DNA of 64,000 nt from Sanyastnella coralliicola (GCF_030845195.1 NZ_CP132543.1:451501-515500), one strand, 5' to 3'. Numbered from the stretch's first letter, positions 1 through 9,299 are shown. Translations and numbers: made by a program. Notes: generated by a model from the sequence alone, not told the origin.

Positions 1-7
1 TATTCCG

Positions 8-1756
8 TTATAGTGATGCTTGATAGTCAGTCTGTCGCAACTCATTCAAGAACTCCCTCAATTCAGCGAGGTTGACTTCTTTGAATTTCACTTTTTGAGT
101 GGCTTTTCCATTCAAGGGGGTATGCCCCAACATGATATCTCCTTCATCGTCGAGATAGTAAGAGAAAATAACCGCGTTGGCATCCTTTGGAATTCTTCGG
201 GCAACGTAGCCTTTATCTGCTTGTGTCATATTCATCATACTCTGAATCTCCGTGAAGGCGAGTACAACACGTCCTTGTCCTTCTAAATCAACCTTGACGA
301 GTACATCTTCCTTTTCTTCTTCAGGCGTACCTAGGAATCGATCACAATTAATCCATCCCATGTGACCTACGCTGTAGACGTATTGATTGAGCGGATTCAT
401 CCCTAATTGTCCTGCAGCTTCCAGTTCTAGCGCACGGTTCGTTCGAATTGAATCGCAGGTGGATCTCCACGCCTCCAATTCTTCTTCGTACTGTCCGTTG
501 AATTGAGCCATGAGCTTCTTCCATCTGGCCTTTTCTTCTGGAATGATGACTTCTTGAAAGTGGCGTTCTGCCGAATCGAGCGCTGTAAAGTAAGCCACGC
601 TGTCTTTGGCATATTGCGCAACTCTTGCTGGCAAAGTGCGCATGTCTTCTTGGTACCGAAGTTTGCGTTTTTCACAGCGTTCTACCGCTTTGTCGTACAG
701 ATCGATTTTGGCTTGTCGCGCCTCTTCCGCACGCATGATTTTCTTTCCTCGTCCGAAGACTTCGTACCACTTGAATTCGACATCATAGGCTTGAAGATTC
801 GGATACTTAGGCTCTCGAGGGTAGATCGGACTTACCGGTTTCCTTGGTTGATCAGGCAAGTCGAAATTGCGTTTAGGCTCTTTGTACCCGTTAGTGTAAG
901 GCTGGGGAAAAGGAGGGAAGACAAGTTCTTCCACCCCCAACGGTTGTTGACCAGTGGCCTGCCAATTTCCTCCGTCGTTCGAAACGAAAAGCTGCATGCC
1001 TGGTTGAAGTTGATCTGTAGGAAGAGCTACGGTGAGCGAAGCACCTTCCGTCAGCTCGAGTTCTTCTCCATTTAAACTTGCGCTTAGCTTCATCATACCT
1101 CCCGTTTCGATCAATTGATCATCGCTGACGGTAGATAGTTTCGAGGCCACAAAATCAAAGGGGTCCAAGGCTTCCACAATGGTGAATTCAATCTCTTGGT
1201 CGACTAAATCACCCGAAGCGTTCACAAAAGACATGGCTGGGATGGCGATAACCGAGCCCCGGTCGCTTTTGATCAGATGATCTTCCGTGGGGTCGATTTG
1301 AACTGTCACTTGATTTTGTTCCCGAAGTTGGTCGAGCAGTTCCGCTTCGGATTCAAAAAAATGACGTGTCAGCTGAAGATCAACCCTTCGGTTCGCGGCC
1401 ATTCCATCTTCGGTAGTATTGCTGAACTGTGGTTCCGCTTCTCCGAAGGAATAACTCACGACACTTTTCGGGTGATACCCCAAAGACAGCAAATAGCTTT
1501 TTACGACTTGCGTCCTTCGCTCTGCCAAGGCTTCGTTATAATCAACGCTACCGCGGGAATCAGTATGCCCTGAAATCACAAGGCTGAGGTTTTCGCCGGG
1601 TGAAAAATCAGCTAAGAATTCGTTGAGAGCGCGATGAGCTTCTGGCGTGAGCTCATGACTGGCCGTCTCAAAAAGAACAGCCAGATGGTGTGTGGTGGAT
1701 GATGCAAAAGTGCATACGGTGAGCAAACAGGCAACCAGTAATGTAATATGCTTCAT
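8..1756 (-). CDS. Exported OmpA-family protein with a C-terminal region shared with the nearby anti-sigma-like protein
   Basis: A 582-residue protein. The start at 1756 is preferred over an upstream ATG at 1777 because it gives a clean signal peptide (MKHITLLVACLLTVCTFASS). Residues 24-130 form an OmpA-like peptidoglycan-binding domain, with GHTDSRG near 63 and NRRVD near 123. Residues about 165-268 (GSVIAIPAMSFV, ETGGMM, PTDQ, GMQLF, NW) match residues 140-247 of the protein at 3657-5831, and the distal parts also correspond (GWINCDRF here, GWKNVDQY there). A charged, probably helical stretch lies at 300-460. By family knowledge the OmpA domain anchors to peptidoglycan in the periplasm. The role of the shared region is unknown. 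Its closeness to the sigma/anti-sigma pair suggests a common envelope-sensing job (inference). Confidence 0.85.
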   Translation of the reverse strand: MKHITLLVACLLTVCTFASSTTHHLAVLFETASHELTPEAHRALNEFLADFSPGENLSLVISGHTDSRGSVDYNEALAERRTQVVKSYLLSLGYHPKSVVSYSFGEAEPQFSNTTEDGMAANRRVDLQLTRHFFESEAELLDQLREQNQVTVQIDPTEDHLIKSDRGSVIAIPAMSFVNASGDLVDQEIEFTIVEALDPFDFVASKLSTVSDDQLIETGGMMKLSASLNGEELELTEGASLTVALPTDQLQPGMQLFVSNDGGNWQATGQQPLGVEELVFPPFPQPYTNGYKEPKRNFDLPDQPRKPVSPIYPREPKYPNLQAYDVEFKWYEVFGRGKKIMRAEEARQAKIDLYDKAVERCEKRKLRYQEDMRTLPARVAQYAKDSVAYFTALDSAERHFQEVIIPEEKARWKKLMAQFNGQYEEELEAWRSTCDSIRTNRALELEAAGQLGMNPLNQYVYSVGHMGWINCDRFLGTPEEEKEDVLVKVDLEGQGRVVLAFTEIQSMMNMTQADKGYVARRIPKDANAVIFSYYLDDEGDIMLGHTPLNGKATQKVKFKEVNLAELREFLNELRQTDYQASL

Positions 1757-1827
1757 GGCTTTAGGTATTGGTTGCAAACCAATAACTCTGGAAGCCTGGG
1801 ATTATTGTTCGCCCAAGGCTTACAATT

Positions 1828-1890
1828 GTAGGCTGTAGGCTGTAAGCTGTATGCTGTTTTTTGGTGGACGGTGGACGGTGGACGGTTGAC
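1828..1890. repeat. Heptamer-type tandem repeats (AAGGCTT-like, then GTGGACG)
   Basis: Two short heptameric arrays lie back to back upstream of the OmpA-family gene. 1828-1855 has GTAGGCTG/GTAAGCTG-type units, and 1863-1890 has units of GGTGGAC. Both belong to families repeated across the host part of the window. Confidence 0.8.
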
Positions 1891-1944
1891 AGGGGGGAAC
1901 AGGTTATGGTTATAGATTATAGATTATCGATTGAATACCATGGC

Positions 1945-2715
1945 CTACGCCAGCCCGTAGGCTGTGAGGACTTCTGCGAAAAACTCCTCTACGTGATTAC
2001 TTGGGAAGGCGATGACTGCGCCGTTGAAGCGTTCGTCGGATACCCAGAGTCCGTGGGTGAGTTTTGTGTCTGAGGGGAATTCGTGTTCGTCGCTGTAGAC
2101 GGCGAGGTAGAAGTAGGGTTCGTTGCAGTACTTGTCTTTCATGGCAAAGCCAGCTCCGATGCCTACGCCTGATTCGAGTTTGACGTAGATGCCTGTGTCA
2201 AAGTGGTGGGGCCAGATGCGCGATTTTTTATCGGTCTGGGCCAGTTTGGTGGCGAGGGCATCGAGCAATTGATTGGCTTGCTTTCGCCCTTCATGCCATG
2301 CTGTGAGTTCTTCTTGGGTGAGTGCACGGTAAGAATCAATTCCGTAGTCTGGAATATCGTAGTGCATGTTTTCTCTGAAGATCAAGGTCTCTAAGGTGTG
2401 CTCCTTGAGCCAAGCAACGAGTTCTTCATTGAACTCAGAAATCGGCTTGCCAGCCATGGAAAGCGACGCAACGATGCTCTTTGTAGTAGGATGCACCATT
2501 TCCAACTTCATCGTCGGAAGGTGAATCGAGGGGAGGAACTGTAAACCAGCATCAGGCACCATAATACGTCTGCCGTAGATACGCTTCTCGCTATCCTTAT
2601 ACCGCAAGTTGGTATGACAATCGTCGGGCTGTTGCGCAACAAAGGCTCTGTTCAATTTCGCTAAAACTTGACTCGCGACATGCAAATAGGCGTCAGCCTG
2701 TAAATACGGTTCCAT
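1945..2715 (-). CDS. Hypothetical cytoplasmic protein, 256 aa
   Basis: The reading frame is open upstream to 2907, but those 64 codons are translated GTCCGGC repeat DNA (PDAG-rich), so I place the start at the ATG at 2715 (MEPYLQADAYL). There is no signal peptide or membrane segment. The protein is rich in aromatic and acidic residues, with features such as HYDIPDYGIDSY and GVGIGAGFAMKDKYCNEPYFYLA. I do not recognise the family. It is monocistronic, between the OmpA-family gene and the ECF sigma factor. Confidence 0.75.
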   Translation of the reverse strand: MEPYLQADAYLHVASQVLAKLNRAFVAQQPDDCHTNLRYKDSEKRIYGRRIMVPDAGLQFLPSIHLPTMKLEMVHPTTKSIVASLSMAGKPISEFNEELVAWLKEHTLETLIFRENMHYDIPDYGIDSYRALTQEELTAWHEGRKQANQLLDALATKLAQTDKKSRIWPHHFDTGIYVKLESGVGIGAGFAMKDKYCNEPYFYLAVYSDEHEFPSDTKLTHGLWVSDERFNGAVIAFPSNHVEEFFAEVLTAYGLA

Positions 2716-2795
2716 GGTTAGCAGCTTTGTTGCTAAAGTCGGGATATGGTATTGCGGAGATGTCACGAAGGGGTTACTTTTTGCGAAGAAAGGTG

Positions 2796-2910
2796 GGGTC
2801 CGGCGTCCGGCATCCGGCGTCCGTTTTTTTCCGGCGTCCGGCATCCGGCGTCCGTTTTTTTCCGGCGTCCGGCATCCGGCGTCCGTTCTTTTTCCGGCAT
2901 CCGGCATTCG
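2796..2910. repeat. GTCCGGC heptamer array with a 31-bp higher-order period
   Basis: Three higher-order units of about 31 bp, each made of four heptamers (CGGCGTC, CGGCATC variants) followed by a run of six to eight T. It lies between a hypothetical gene and a sigma factor gene. The rest of the 2716-3093 gap holds the related array at 3023-3047 and nothing else I can identify. Confidence 0.85.
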
Positions 2911-3022
2911 TATTCATTATTTTGCCTTTCTCGATGTCGGCTTTTAGCACATTCATGCCCGCTGGGGGATTGCTAGAAATAATGAATTCAAGAATTACCA
3001 ATCAACTTTAACAAAATACCAA

Positions 3023-3047
3023 CGGACGCCGGACGCCGGACGCCGGC
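3023..3047. repeat. GGACGCC heptamer array
   Basis: Three and a half perfect copies of GGACGCC, the reverse complement of the array at 2796-2910. The two arrays therefore face each other about 115 bp apart and could in principle pair. Confidence 0.85.
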
Positions 3048-3093
3048 AAGGTTACCTTTCGTACTTTTCGACATGAAGAGGTAAAAAGCACGA

Positions 3094-3660
3094 ATGAAAG
3101 ATGCCAAGATCATTGAATTGATACGGAGTGGGAGACCTGAGAAGGGGCTCTCGCAATTGTATCGGAGTTTGCCGAAGATCGAGCGACTCATTACCTCTAA
3201 AGGGGGCAGCAAGCAGGATGCCCAAGATGTTTTTCAAGAAGCACTGATTGTATTGTGCCGTAAGGTTCGGACAGAAGAGTTTGAATTGACGGCGGCGCTG
3301 GATACTTACCTCTACAGTGTATGTCGGTTTTTGTGGAAGAATCAATCGAAGAAGCGTGGGATTGAAACCGTTTCTGGTGGAGAAGCTGCCTTTGATATGG
3401 AACACGAGAAAGATCTCGAAGCAGCACTCGAACGTGAATCAAAGTTTCAGAAGCTGGAGGAAGTGTTGGGCGATCTTGGAGAACGTTGTCTTCAGTTGCT
3501 GCAGCTGTTTTACTTCCACGGACAATCGATGAAGAGCATTGCTTCGAAGATGTCGTTTTCATCGGAGAATGTGGCGAAGACGCAGAAGTATAAGTGCATT
3601 GAACGTGCGAAGAAAATGGTACGTGCGGCACAGGTTGAACCTCAAAACCTGATGCCATGA
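3094..3660 (+). CDS. ECF-type sigma-70 family RNA polymerase sigma factor
   Basis: A 188-residue protein with the two-domain ECF layout. Region 2 spans about 15-95 (QDAQDVFQEALIVLCRK, then YLYSVCRFLWKN). Region 4 spans about 118-175 (LGERCLQLLQLFYFHGQSMKSIASKM, with the helix-turn-helix SFSSENVAKTQKYKC). ECF factors direct core polymerase to a small regulon and are held by a membrane anti-sigma. Its stop overlaps the start of the next gene in ATGA, so the two are translationally coupled, which is typical of a sigma/anti-sigma pair. Confidence 0.92.
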   Translation: MKDAKIIELIRSGRPEKGLSQLYRSLPKIERLITSKGGSKQDAQDVFQEALIVLCRKVRTEEFELTAALDTYLYSVCRFLWKNQSKKRGIETVSGGEAAFDMEHEKDLEAALERESKFQKLEEVLGDLGERCLQLLQLFYFHGQSMKSIASKMSFSSENVAKTQKYKCIERAKKMVRAAQVEPQNLMP

Positions 3661-5831
3661 GAAAAGAACTAGAATTAACGAAGCTCATTGAGTCGTACTT
3701 GAACGGTGAGCTTACAGGAGAAGAGTTGAAAGCCTTTGAATTGCGTTTGAACGTGAATCAAAAGTTGCGTGAAGAAGTGGAGCTGCAACGCACCACCATG
3801 GAAGCCCTGGAAGGCTTGATGATTCGTCGGTCTGTTCAACAAGCGGCCAAGATGCACGCGAAAGGGAAGTGGATGAAAGGACTAGGTGGCGCAGGCCTTC
3901 TTATTGGTCTTGCTGCTGTGGCGCTCTTTACTTGGAATTTCCTCCAATCTGATCTTAAGACTGAAGACGCTAGCGCGGAATTGCATACTGAGATTGAGAC
4001 TAGTTACGATGAATTCAATGATTTCCTGGAGAAGCAAGTATTTGTGATTGATGCTGAAGAAGGCGGTGTTGTTGAAGGTACAGATGGAACAGTCATCGCC
4101 ATTCCTTCGGATGCCTTCGTGGATGAGCATGGTGAAACGGTGGTGGGCGAAGTGCAGTTGGTCCTTCAAGAGGCGGTAGAGCCTACTTCCATTGTTCGCG
4201 CAGGCTTGAGTACAACTTCCAACGGAGTGGAACTGGTAACCGCAGGGATGTTCTATGTGGGAGCCTTCCAGGGAGAAAGTGAGTTGCAAGTAGCCGAAGG
4301 CAAAGACCTGATGGTAGATATGCTCACGCCCTTCGATGATCGCGGCATGCAATTATTTGACGGTGAACTAAAAGAAGATGGTTCCATCAATTGGGTTGAC
4401 CCGAAGCCAATTGAAAAGGTGCTCCAAACCGTGCCGTTGGAAGAGTTGCATTTCTACGCGCCTGCATTTCTCCCAACGCTCGCCGAACTTGGCTTTGATA
4501 TCGATGATCAGGGTAGGGTCGACAGCATCTTTTATTCAACTACTTGCAGATATGAAAGGCCTACTGAATCACGAAGTGAGGTGATGGAAATTGATATAGT
4601 TAGGGGGGACTCGGTCGTTTGGTCGGATCGTTTTGATGATGTTTATGCGACTGAAGAAGCCGAATGGGAAGGGGATTCAGCTGCTTCCATTGACGTCTGC
4701 TCTTACATAAAACCTTCTTCCATTCAAACCATCAAGCAGAATGAATTTCAATCGACCTACATAGCCACCAAAGAGTTTGAAGAACGCTTGAGATATCTAT
4801 GGTGGCTACGAAAAGAGAAATACCTCGATCTCTACATTGAAAACCTCGACAAGCCACTATGGTATACCGATTCTTTGATGGTATTCGGTAAGGAGTTCTC
4901 GCTTGATGACGAGTTCTACGAGCTTTACCTGCGTCGCGATGGAAATGTCGCCTTCGATCATGAGAGCTTCGAGAAATTGCAGCAATTCTTTGAAGAGAAA
5001 CGTGAGCTATTCCGCGCTAGCGCAGAAGAAGCACGAAAGAAAGTTATTGAAGCACGCCAAGCAGAAATTCGAGAAGATCAACTGACGGACCGTAAATTCT
5101 GGGACCATGAACGTGAACGCAGAGCAGAGCTTTACGAGCAAGAGTTGAAGTTGAATCTTGATGAAGCTTACCGACAGTTGGGTAAAACACCATCAAGAAG
5201 AGATTTTAATCCAAATCCTGGGTTGACTTTCCCGATCACCAATACCGGGTGGAAGAATGTTGACCAGTATGTAGTGGAATCAACACTCACGCGCACCACA
5301 ATGAAGTATGAAGCTCCGAATGGCGACAAAGCTGAAATCAAATATGAAGCCTTCAATGTGGCAGTAGATCAGGTTGATCAGTATGATGAGGTCGTGTGCT
5401 ACTTATTAGGTGACCCACAAGCCAGCTTCCGAAAGATGATCAAGCATGATGACGGAACATACAATGAGAAACTCAATGAGCTGATCGATTATAATCTCTT
5501 GGTCATTGGATATAAAGGAGAAGAGCAATTCGTCTTCAGCGAAGAAGGAATTGAACCAGGTTCCGTAACGGCCTACCCATCACTCAGACCGAAAGGTGAA
5601 GTAGATGCATTAATTCGTCGCCTCGCCTCCACAGATACTGCCAAAGACCTCCAAACTGCCTTCGACTACCGCCTCTTCCAAAAAGACCGCGACGAACGCC
5701 GAGCTAAACGTCTAGCAAAGCAGGAACAAGAACACGCCATCTGGAGATCTATCTTCTGTTTCAGTGAGGTAGATAATTGCTGTTATCCCTGCCGAGATCT
5801 TTATGCGGAAGAAGCAGTTTGGTCAGAGTAA
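3657..5831 (+). CDS. Large membrane protein, probable anti-sigma factor with exported sensor-like region
   Basis: A 724-residue protein. Residues 1-60 look like the helical N-terminus of Bacteroidota anti-sigma factors (LIESYLNGELTGEELKAFE). One membrane segment lies at about 76-97 (GLLIGLAAVALFTWNFL), leaving roughly 620 residues outside. Residues 140-247 are homologous to the OmpA-family protein at 8-1756. A charged helical region follows at 400-530. It is translationally coupled to the ECF sigma gene (4-bp overlap), which supports the anti-sigma role. The exported part has no FecR signature that I can see, so the sensing mechanism is unknown. Confidence 0.8.
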   Translation: MRKELELTKLIESYLNGELTGEELKAFELRLNVNQKLREEVELQRTTMEALEGLMIRRSVQQAAKMHAKGKWMKGLGGAGLLIGLAAVALFTWNFLQSDLKTEDASAELHTEIETSYDEFNDFLEKQVFVIDAEEGGVVEGTDGTVIAIPSDAFVDEHGETVVGEVQLVLQEAVEPTSIVRAGLSTTSNGVELVTAGMFYVGAFQGESELQVAEGKDLMVDMLTPFDDRGMQLFDGELKEDGSINWVDPKPIEKVLQTVPLEELHFYAPAFLPTLAELGFDIDDQGRVDSIFYSTTCRYERPTESRSEVMEIDIVRGDSVVWSDRFDDVYATEEAEWEGDSAASIDVCSYIKPSSIQTIKQNEFQSTYIATKEFEERLRYLWWLRKEKYLDLYIENLDKPLWYTDSLMVFGKEFSLDDEFYELYLRRDGNVAFDHESFEKLQQFFEEKRELFRASAEEARKKVIEARQAEIREDQLTDRKFWDHERERRAELYEQELKLNLDEAYRQLGKTPSRRDFNPNPGLTFPITNTGWKNVDQYVVESTLTRTTMKYEAPNGDKAEIKYEAFNVAVDQVDQYDEVVCYLLGDPQASFRKMIKHDDGTYNEKLNELIDYNLLVIGYKGEEQFVFSEEGIEPGSVTAYPSLRPKGEVDALIRRLASTDTAKDLQTAFDYRLFQKDRDERRAKRLAKQEQEHAIWRSIFCFSEVDNCCYPCRDLYAEEAVWSE

Positions 5832-5850
5832 AGTGAATAAGAACAAAAAA

Positions 5851-5874
5851 AAGGCGGAGCACATGCTCCGCCTT
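5851..5874 (-). terminator. Intrinsic terminator for the desaturase gene (possibly bidirectional)
   Basis: A perfect hairpin with 10-bp arms AAGGCGGAGC / GCTCCGCCTT and a short ACAT loop. On the minus strand it is followed by eight T, so it terminates transcription from 7064 leftward. It may also stop the plus-strand sigma/anti-sigma operon ending at 5831. Confidence 0.85.
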
Positions 5875-5892
5875 AAAATTCTATCAATTACA

Positions 5893-5935
5893 TAAGCCTT
5901 ACGCCTTACGCCTTACGCCTTACGCCCTAAGCCTA
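5893..5935. repeat. AAGGCTT-family heptamer array
   Basis: Five units of CCTTACG/CCCTAAG between the terminator and the desaturase stop codon. It is a member of the window-wide heptamer families. Confidence 0.8.
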
Positions 5936-5936
5936 A

Positions 5937-7064
5937 TTAAGCCATAATCTCATCCAACGGCGGCGTTCCAAACTTGCGCAACATCTTCACGTGAGATTTC
6001 AATGCGCTTCCGAACGACTTATGCTCGAGGTATGGGTGACCGAATTCTTCGGCTGTCTTCTTTACAATCGGTGCCAACTTCGGGTAGTGAATGTGGCAAA
6101 TGTTCGGGAAGAGGTGGTGCTCCACTTGGAAGTTCAATCCACCTACGTACCAGTTCAAGAACTTGTTGTGGCGAGCGAAGTTGCTCGTAGTCTTCAGCTG
6201 GTGAACGGCCCAAGAATCTTCCATTTCTCCCGCTTCATTTGGAAGTGGGAAAGAAGTCTCTTCTACTACGTGTGCCAATTGGAATACCACTGAAAGGATC
6301 ACTCCTGAAAGGACGTTCATAATCAAGAACCCTAGGAATACTTGCCAGAACGCGTATCCCGCTACGAACATTGGAAGTCCGAATAATACCCCAAAGTATC
6401 CAACTTTTAGAAGAGAAATCTTCAACCACATCAGGGCGTTCTCTTTCTTCGATTGCTTGTTGTAGCCTTCTTTCTGGTACTTGCGGAACTGGAGAAAGTC
6501 TTTGAACGTTCCCCAGTAAAGTGTCAAGATTCCGTAGAACAGGAAGCTATAGTACCACTGGTGTTTGTGGTGCTTCGCAACGTCGTGGTGCGGATCAAAA
6601 CGCATTGTCAACGAACCGTCAATGTCGTCGTCTTTACCAGCGATGTTAGTGTAGGTGTGGTGCAACACGTTGTGCTGCATCTTCCAGTTGAATACTGATC
6701 CTCCTAGGAGGTTTAGCGTGTAGCCAACCCACTTGTTTACTTTGTGATTCTTCGAGTATGCTCCATGGTTCGCATCGTGCATGACGCTCATTCCGTTTCC
6801 AGCCAATGCAAAGCCCATCACACTCCAAAGGACGAGTGATAGCCAAAAAGGTGGTGCAAAAATCACCATCGCAATGAAAGGAAGAATGTAAAGACTGAGC
6901 ATTACTACAGTTTTGAAAACCATAGCGCCATTTGCCTTCTGGCTAATGTCGTTCTCTTTGAAGTAAGCGTTAATACGCTTGCGCAGCTCCGCAAAGAATT
7001 GCAGTTGTTCACGGTTGGTGAACTTAATCTGCGTCTCATGTGTAGGAAGTGACGTTTGACTCAT
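5937..7064 (-). CDS. Membrane fatty acid desaturase (acyl-lipid/acyl-CoA, front-end type)
   Basis: A 375-residue di-iron desaturase. The three histidine boxes are HDANH (96-100), HNVLHH (131-136) and QVEHH (313-317). The QxxHH third box is typical of front-end (delta-6/delta-5-like) enzymes. Hydrophobic segments lie at about 48-72, 74-92, 172-188, 218-240 and 245-265. There is no cytochrome b5 domain, so a separate ferredoxin or cytochrome would supply electrons. It introduces cis double bonds into membrane acyl chains, often for cold adaptation. It is a single-gene unit with its own terminator at 5851-5874. Confidence 0.92.
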   Translation of the reverse strand: MSQTSLPTHETQIKFTNREQLQFFAELRKRINAYFKENDISQKANGAMVFKTVVMLSLYILPFIAMVIFAPPFWLSLVLWSVMGFALAGNGMSVMHDANHGAYSKNHKVNKWVGYTLNLLGGSVFNWKMQHNVLHHTYTNIAGKDDDIDGSLTMRFDPHHDVAKHHKHQWYYSFLFYGILTLYWGTFKDFLQFRKYQKEGYNKQSKKENALMWLKISLLKVGYFGVLFGLPMFVAGYAFWQVFLGFLIMNVLSGVILSVVFQLAHVVEETSFPLPNEAGEMEDSWAVHQLKTTSNFARHNKFLNWYVGGLNFQVEHHLFPNICHIHYPKLAPIVKKTAEEFGHPYLEHKSFGSALKSHVKMLRKFGTPPLDEIMA

Positions 7065-7271
7065 AAGTCGCGAAAGATACAGGAGGATTGGTTACTATCA
7101 ACGTTGCAGGTTCCCTTTTATTCACGTCAAATCCACAAATACCATGAATAAGGGAGCACAAATTTACTTAAAGCAGGGTTAACACAGCGCAAATGATCAT
7201 GTTCAGCGTAAAAACTTAACCTGCAGAAATGAGGTCTGAGATTCATCAGTTTTGGTTGAATGAGGCTTCGA

Positions 7272-8036
7272 TCACCTCTGAATCGTGGTAAAATAGACGT
7301 CGTAAACCAATGTCACGTCTCTATCTTGTTCTTTTATCCAGCGCTCGTGCAGCTTGCTTTTCACTGACTTTACGCGTCGATAATCTTGCCGAATGTATTT
7401 CGGAGTGCGCGTGGCTCCATAGCGATACCCCTGGGGGGATACTTTGAATTCAGTAACAAGGTCTTCACCCACTTCCTGAATTTGTCGGGGGTTCTTCTTT
7501 TCTACAAAACTGAGGTCTGGAAAAGCTGGCACTGAAAGAGAATCTTTACCGATGACGCACCATGATTGCAGATAGTCTGCCAATGCTGCTTCATTATCTA
7601 TTTCGAAAACTCTTCGATGAGGTGCTTTTAATCCATCCCCAAGGTGTTCAAGAGAAGAGGACATGACTTGATCGTTACGAATGTGCATGTGGACCCTTTT
7701 GATGAGATCCCCGTCTTCATAAACCAAGAAGTAGCTTTCATTTCCGTCTTCTTCGATGTCGACATCCATGAATTCCCCGGTCGCGATATTGTCGTAGGTG
7801 AAGCGTTGATCTACAAGGTCACCTTTCTCGTTGAATTGCCATTGCTTTGAGGTGGCTGAAATCGAATCGCAGGAGTCGTACCATAAAGTTCTTAAGTACT
7901 CATGAGATGTAGAGTCATTCTCCCAATGTGTATGGTAAGCCCTGAGTTTGATACATGAGATCATACGATCTTGGCTTGCTGCATTCAAGCAACACAGTGA
8001 GAGAAGAAGGGACAGAAGAAATCGCATGCGAGTCAT
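7272..8036 (-). CDS. Exported hypothetical protein, third gene of a TonB-C operon
   Basis: A 254-residue protein with a signal peptide (MRFLLSLLLSLCCLNAASQ; the start could equally be the ATG at 8027). The mature part is rich in Asp, Glu and aromatics and carries short FNEKGDLVDQRF-like strands reminiscent of toxin-antitoxin MORN-like or YD-type turns. I cannot assign a family. It begins 3 bp after the stop of the upstream TonB-C gene on the same strand, so it is probably co-transcribed with both TonB-C genes. Confidence 0.75.
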   Translation of the reverse strand: MTRMRFLLSLLLSLCCLNAASQDRMISCIKLRAYHTHWENDSTSHEYLRTLWYDSCDSISATSKQWQFNEKGDLVDQRFTYDNIATGEFMDVDIEEDGNESYFLVYEDGDLIKRVHMHIRNDQVMSSSLEHLGDGLKAPHRRVFEIDNEAALADYLQSWCVIGKDSLSVPAFPDLSFVEKKNPRQIQEVGEDLVTEFKVSPQGYRYGATRTPKYIRQDYRRVKSVKSKLHERWIKEQDRDVTLVYDVYFTTIQR

Positions 8037-8039
8037 TCG

Positions 8040-8462
8040 TTATTTCTTCGTTGAGTGATCTCGTTGGACAAATTTCACCGGTATCGTGTATTGAATAGGA
8101 ATCGGCTTGCCGTTCTGTTCTCCCGGCTTCATTTGAGGGAGGCTTTCCACTGCCTTCGCTGCTTGACGGTCTAGGGCAGGATGGATGCCTCTGAGGATCT
8201 CGACGTCAGTCACTACACCAGAAGTATCGATCACAAAGCCAACAAACACTGTCCCAGAAACACTGTCCACTCGCTCGGGTTTGAGCTCACCTTGAACCCA
8301 TTCAATGATACTCGTCTCGGTACATTTGCGCTGTTCTTCCGGGTCTTCTATTTCAATACACCCCGGCATCACAGGCGTGGTTTCGAACAGTCCAATAGTA
8401 TCACCTTGCGCATTGGCTTCGCCAATCAGGCAGAGAAAGAAACATATAACCAGGTATTTCAT
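8040..8462 (-). CDS. Small exported TonB C-terminal domain protein
   Basis: A 140-residue protein with signal peptide MKYLVICFFLCLIGEANAQ. ATG 8462 is preferred over a GTG directly before it. Residues about 55-138 form a TonB C-terminal domain (GTVFVGFVIDTSGVVTDVEI, HPALDRQAAKAVESLP, PVKF). It lacks the N-terminal membrane helix and proline-rich linker of a true energy transducer, so it is a stand-alone periplasmic TonB-C module. It is 3 bp from each neighbour, within an operon with two similar or exported genes. Confidence 0.85.
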   Translation of the reverse strand: MKYLVICFFLCLIGEANAQGDTIGLFETTPVMPGCIEIEDPEEQRKCTETSIIEWVQGELKPERVDSVSGTVFVGFVIDTSGVVTDVEILRGIHPALDRQAAKAVESLPQMKPGEQNGKPIPIQYTIPVKFVQRDHSTKK

Positions 8463-8465
8463 CAC

Positions 8466-9299
8466 TTATCGAATCTCGAATTTCACGGGTAAGGTGTAAT
8501 GAACGATTACCGGTCTTTCAAGTAGTTCGTCGGGTTCTATTCTTTCAAAATGTTTGCCGGGTTCCATCGGGGGTAAATTGTACGCGGCATCAATACTCGC
8601 TTTATCTAATAAAGGATGTACTTCTCGCAACACTTTAGCATTTTGAACGAAGCCGAACTCATTGATTTCAATGGAGATGAATACGGTTCCAGTGGCATCC
8701 AAATCGACCGCTTCTTTTGAATAAACGACTCTCTTTGCTAGACAATCTGATAATTCTTCTTGTGTGCAATCAGCTTGTCTTTTTCCAGGTAGGTCTTTGC
8801 ATGTAGGAAGGTAAGGCATCTGTTCAACGAGCATGTAAACGTTTTTCTTAGCCGAAGCTGCGTTCCAAGAGACTCTTAATGACCTGAATTCCTCAATGAC
8901 TACATTCGACTCTTGCATATTGAAAATGTAGTGGAGGGGTTCCCATCGATCGGCCTCAATTCGAGTAGCTTCCATATTGCCGCAAGGGCCTACAAAGATC
9001 AGAGTGCCATCATAGTCCATCCATAGATTTTGAATCGAAGCTTCAAAGTTTGCAGCGGTCAATTCTGAGGTCAACCAGATTTTATAGCTGACAATGGATA
9101 GGTTTATATCCACTTGAAAGAGCTCGTTGTATCCCTCATGTTCGAAATAAACGAAGTGAAAGTCACCGTCAGCCCAGTGTTTGGTTTGCTTAGTGTCTAT
9201 GATGTTCTTGTCTAAATTGGGAAAGGCACAGGTGGGGGCTGTTTGTCCTAAAGTAATTGTAGTGATTAGAGCACAAGTAAGGGAAAAGAGAAGTCTCAT
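8466..9299 (-). CDS. Exported protein with C-terminal TonB domain
   Basis: A 277-residue protein. The start at ATG 9299 gives the signal peptide MRLLFSLTCALITTITLGQ (the open frame extends to 9359 without one). Residues 20-165 are a unique exported region. Residues about 185-277 form a TonB-C domain (TGTVFISIEINEFGFVQNA, HPLLDKASIDAAYNLP, PVKFEIR) closely related to the downstream gene. It is the first gene of the 9299-7272 operon, divergent from the BNR gene at 9452. The two TonB-C genes look like a tandem duplication with an extra N-terminal domain in this copy. Confidence 0.85.
   Translation of the reverse strand: MRLLFSLTCALITTITLGQTAPTCAFPNLDKNIIDTKQTKHWADGDFHFVYFEHEGYNELFQVDINLSIVSYKIWLTSELTAANFEASIQNLWMDYDGTLIFVGPCGNMEATRIEADRWEPLHYIFNMQESNVVIEEFRSLRVSWNAASAKKNVYMLVEQMPYLPTCKDLPGKRQADCTQEELSDCLAKRVVYSKEAVDLDATGTVFISIEINEFGFVQNAKVLREVHPLLDKASIDAAYNLPPMEPGKHFERIEPDELLERPVIVHYTLPVKFEIR

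Noticed and set aside
2714-3011. Several open frames on both strands rich in PASGVR or PDAG
   Set aside because: They are translations of GTCCGGC heptamers. A 7-bp period reads open in several frames by chance.
6002-6846. Plus- and minus-strand frames inside the desaturase region
   Set aside because: They are shadows of the desaturase coding sequence, which has all three histidine boxes intact.
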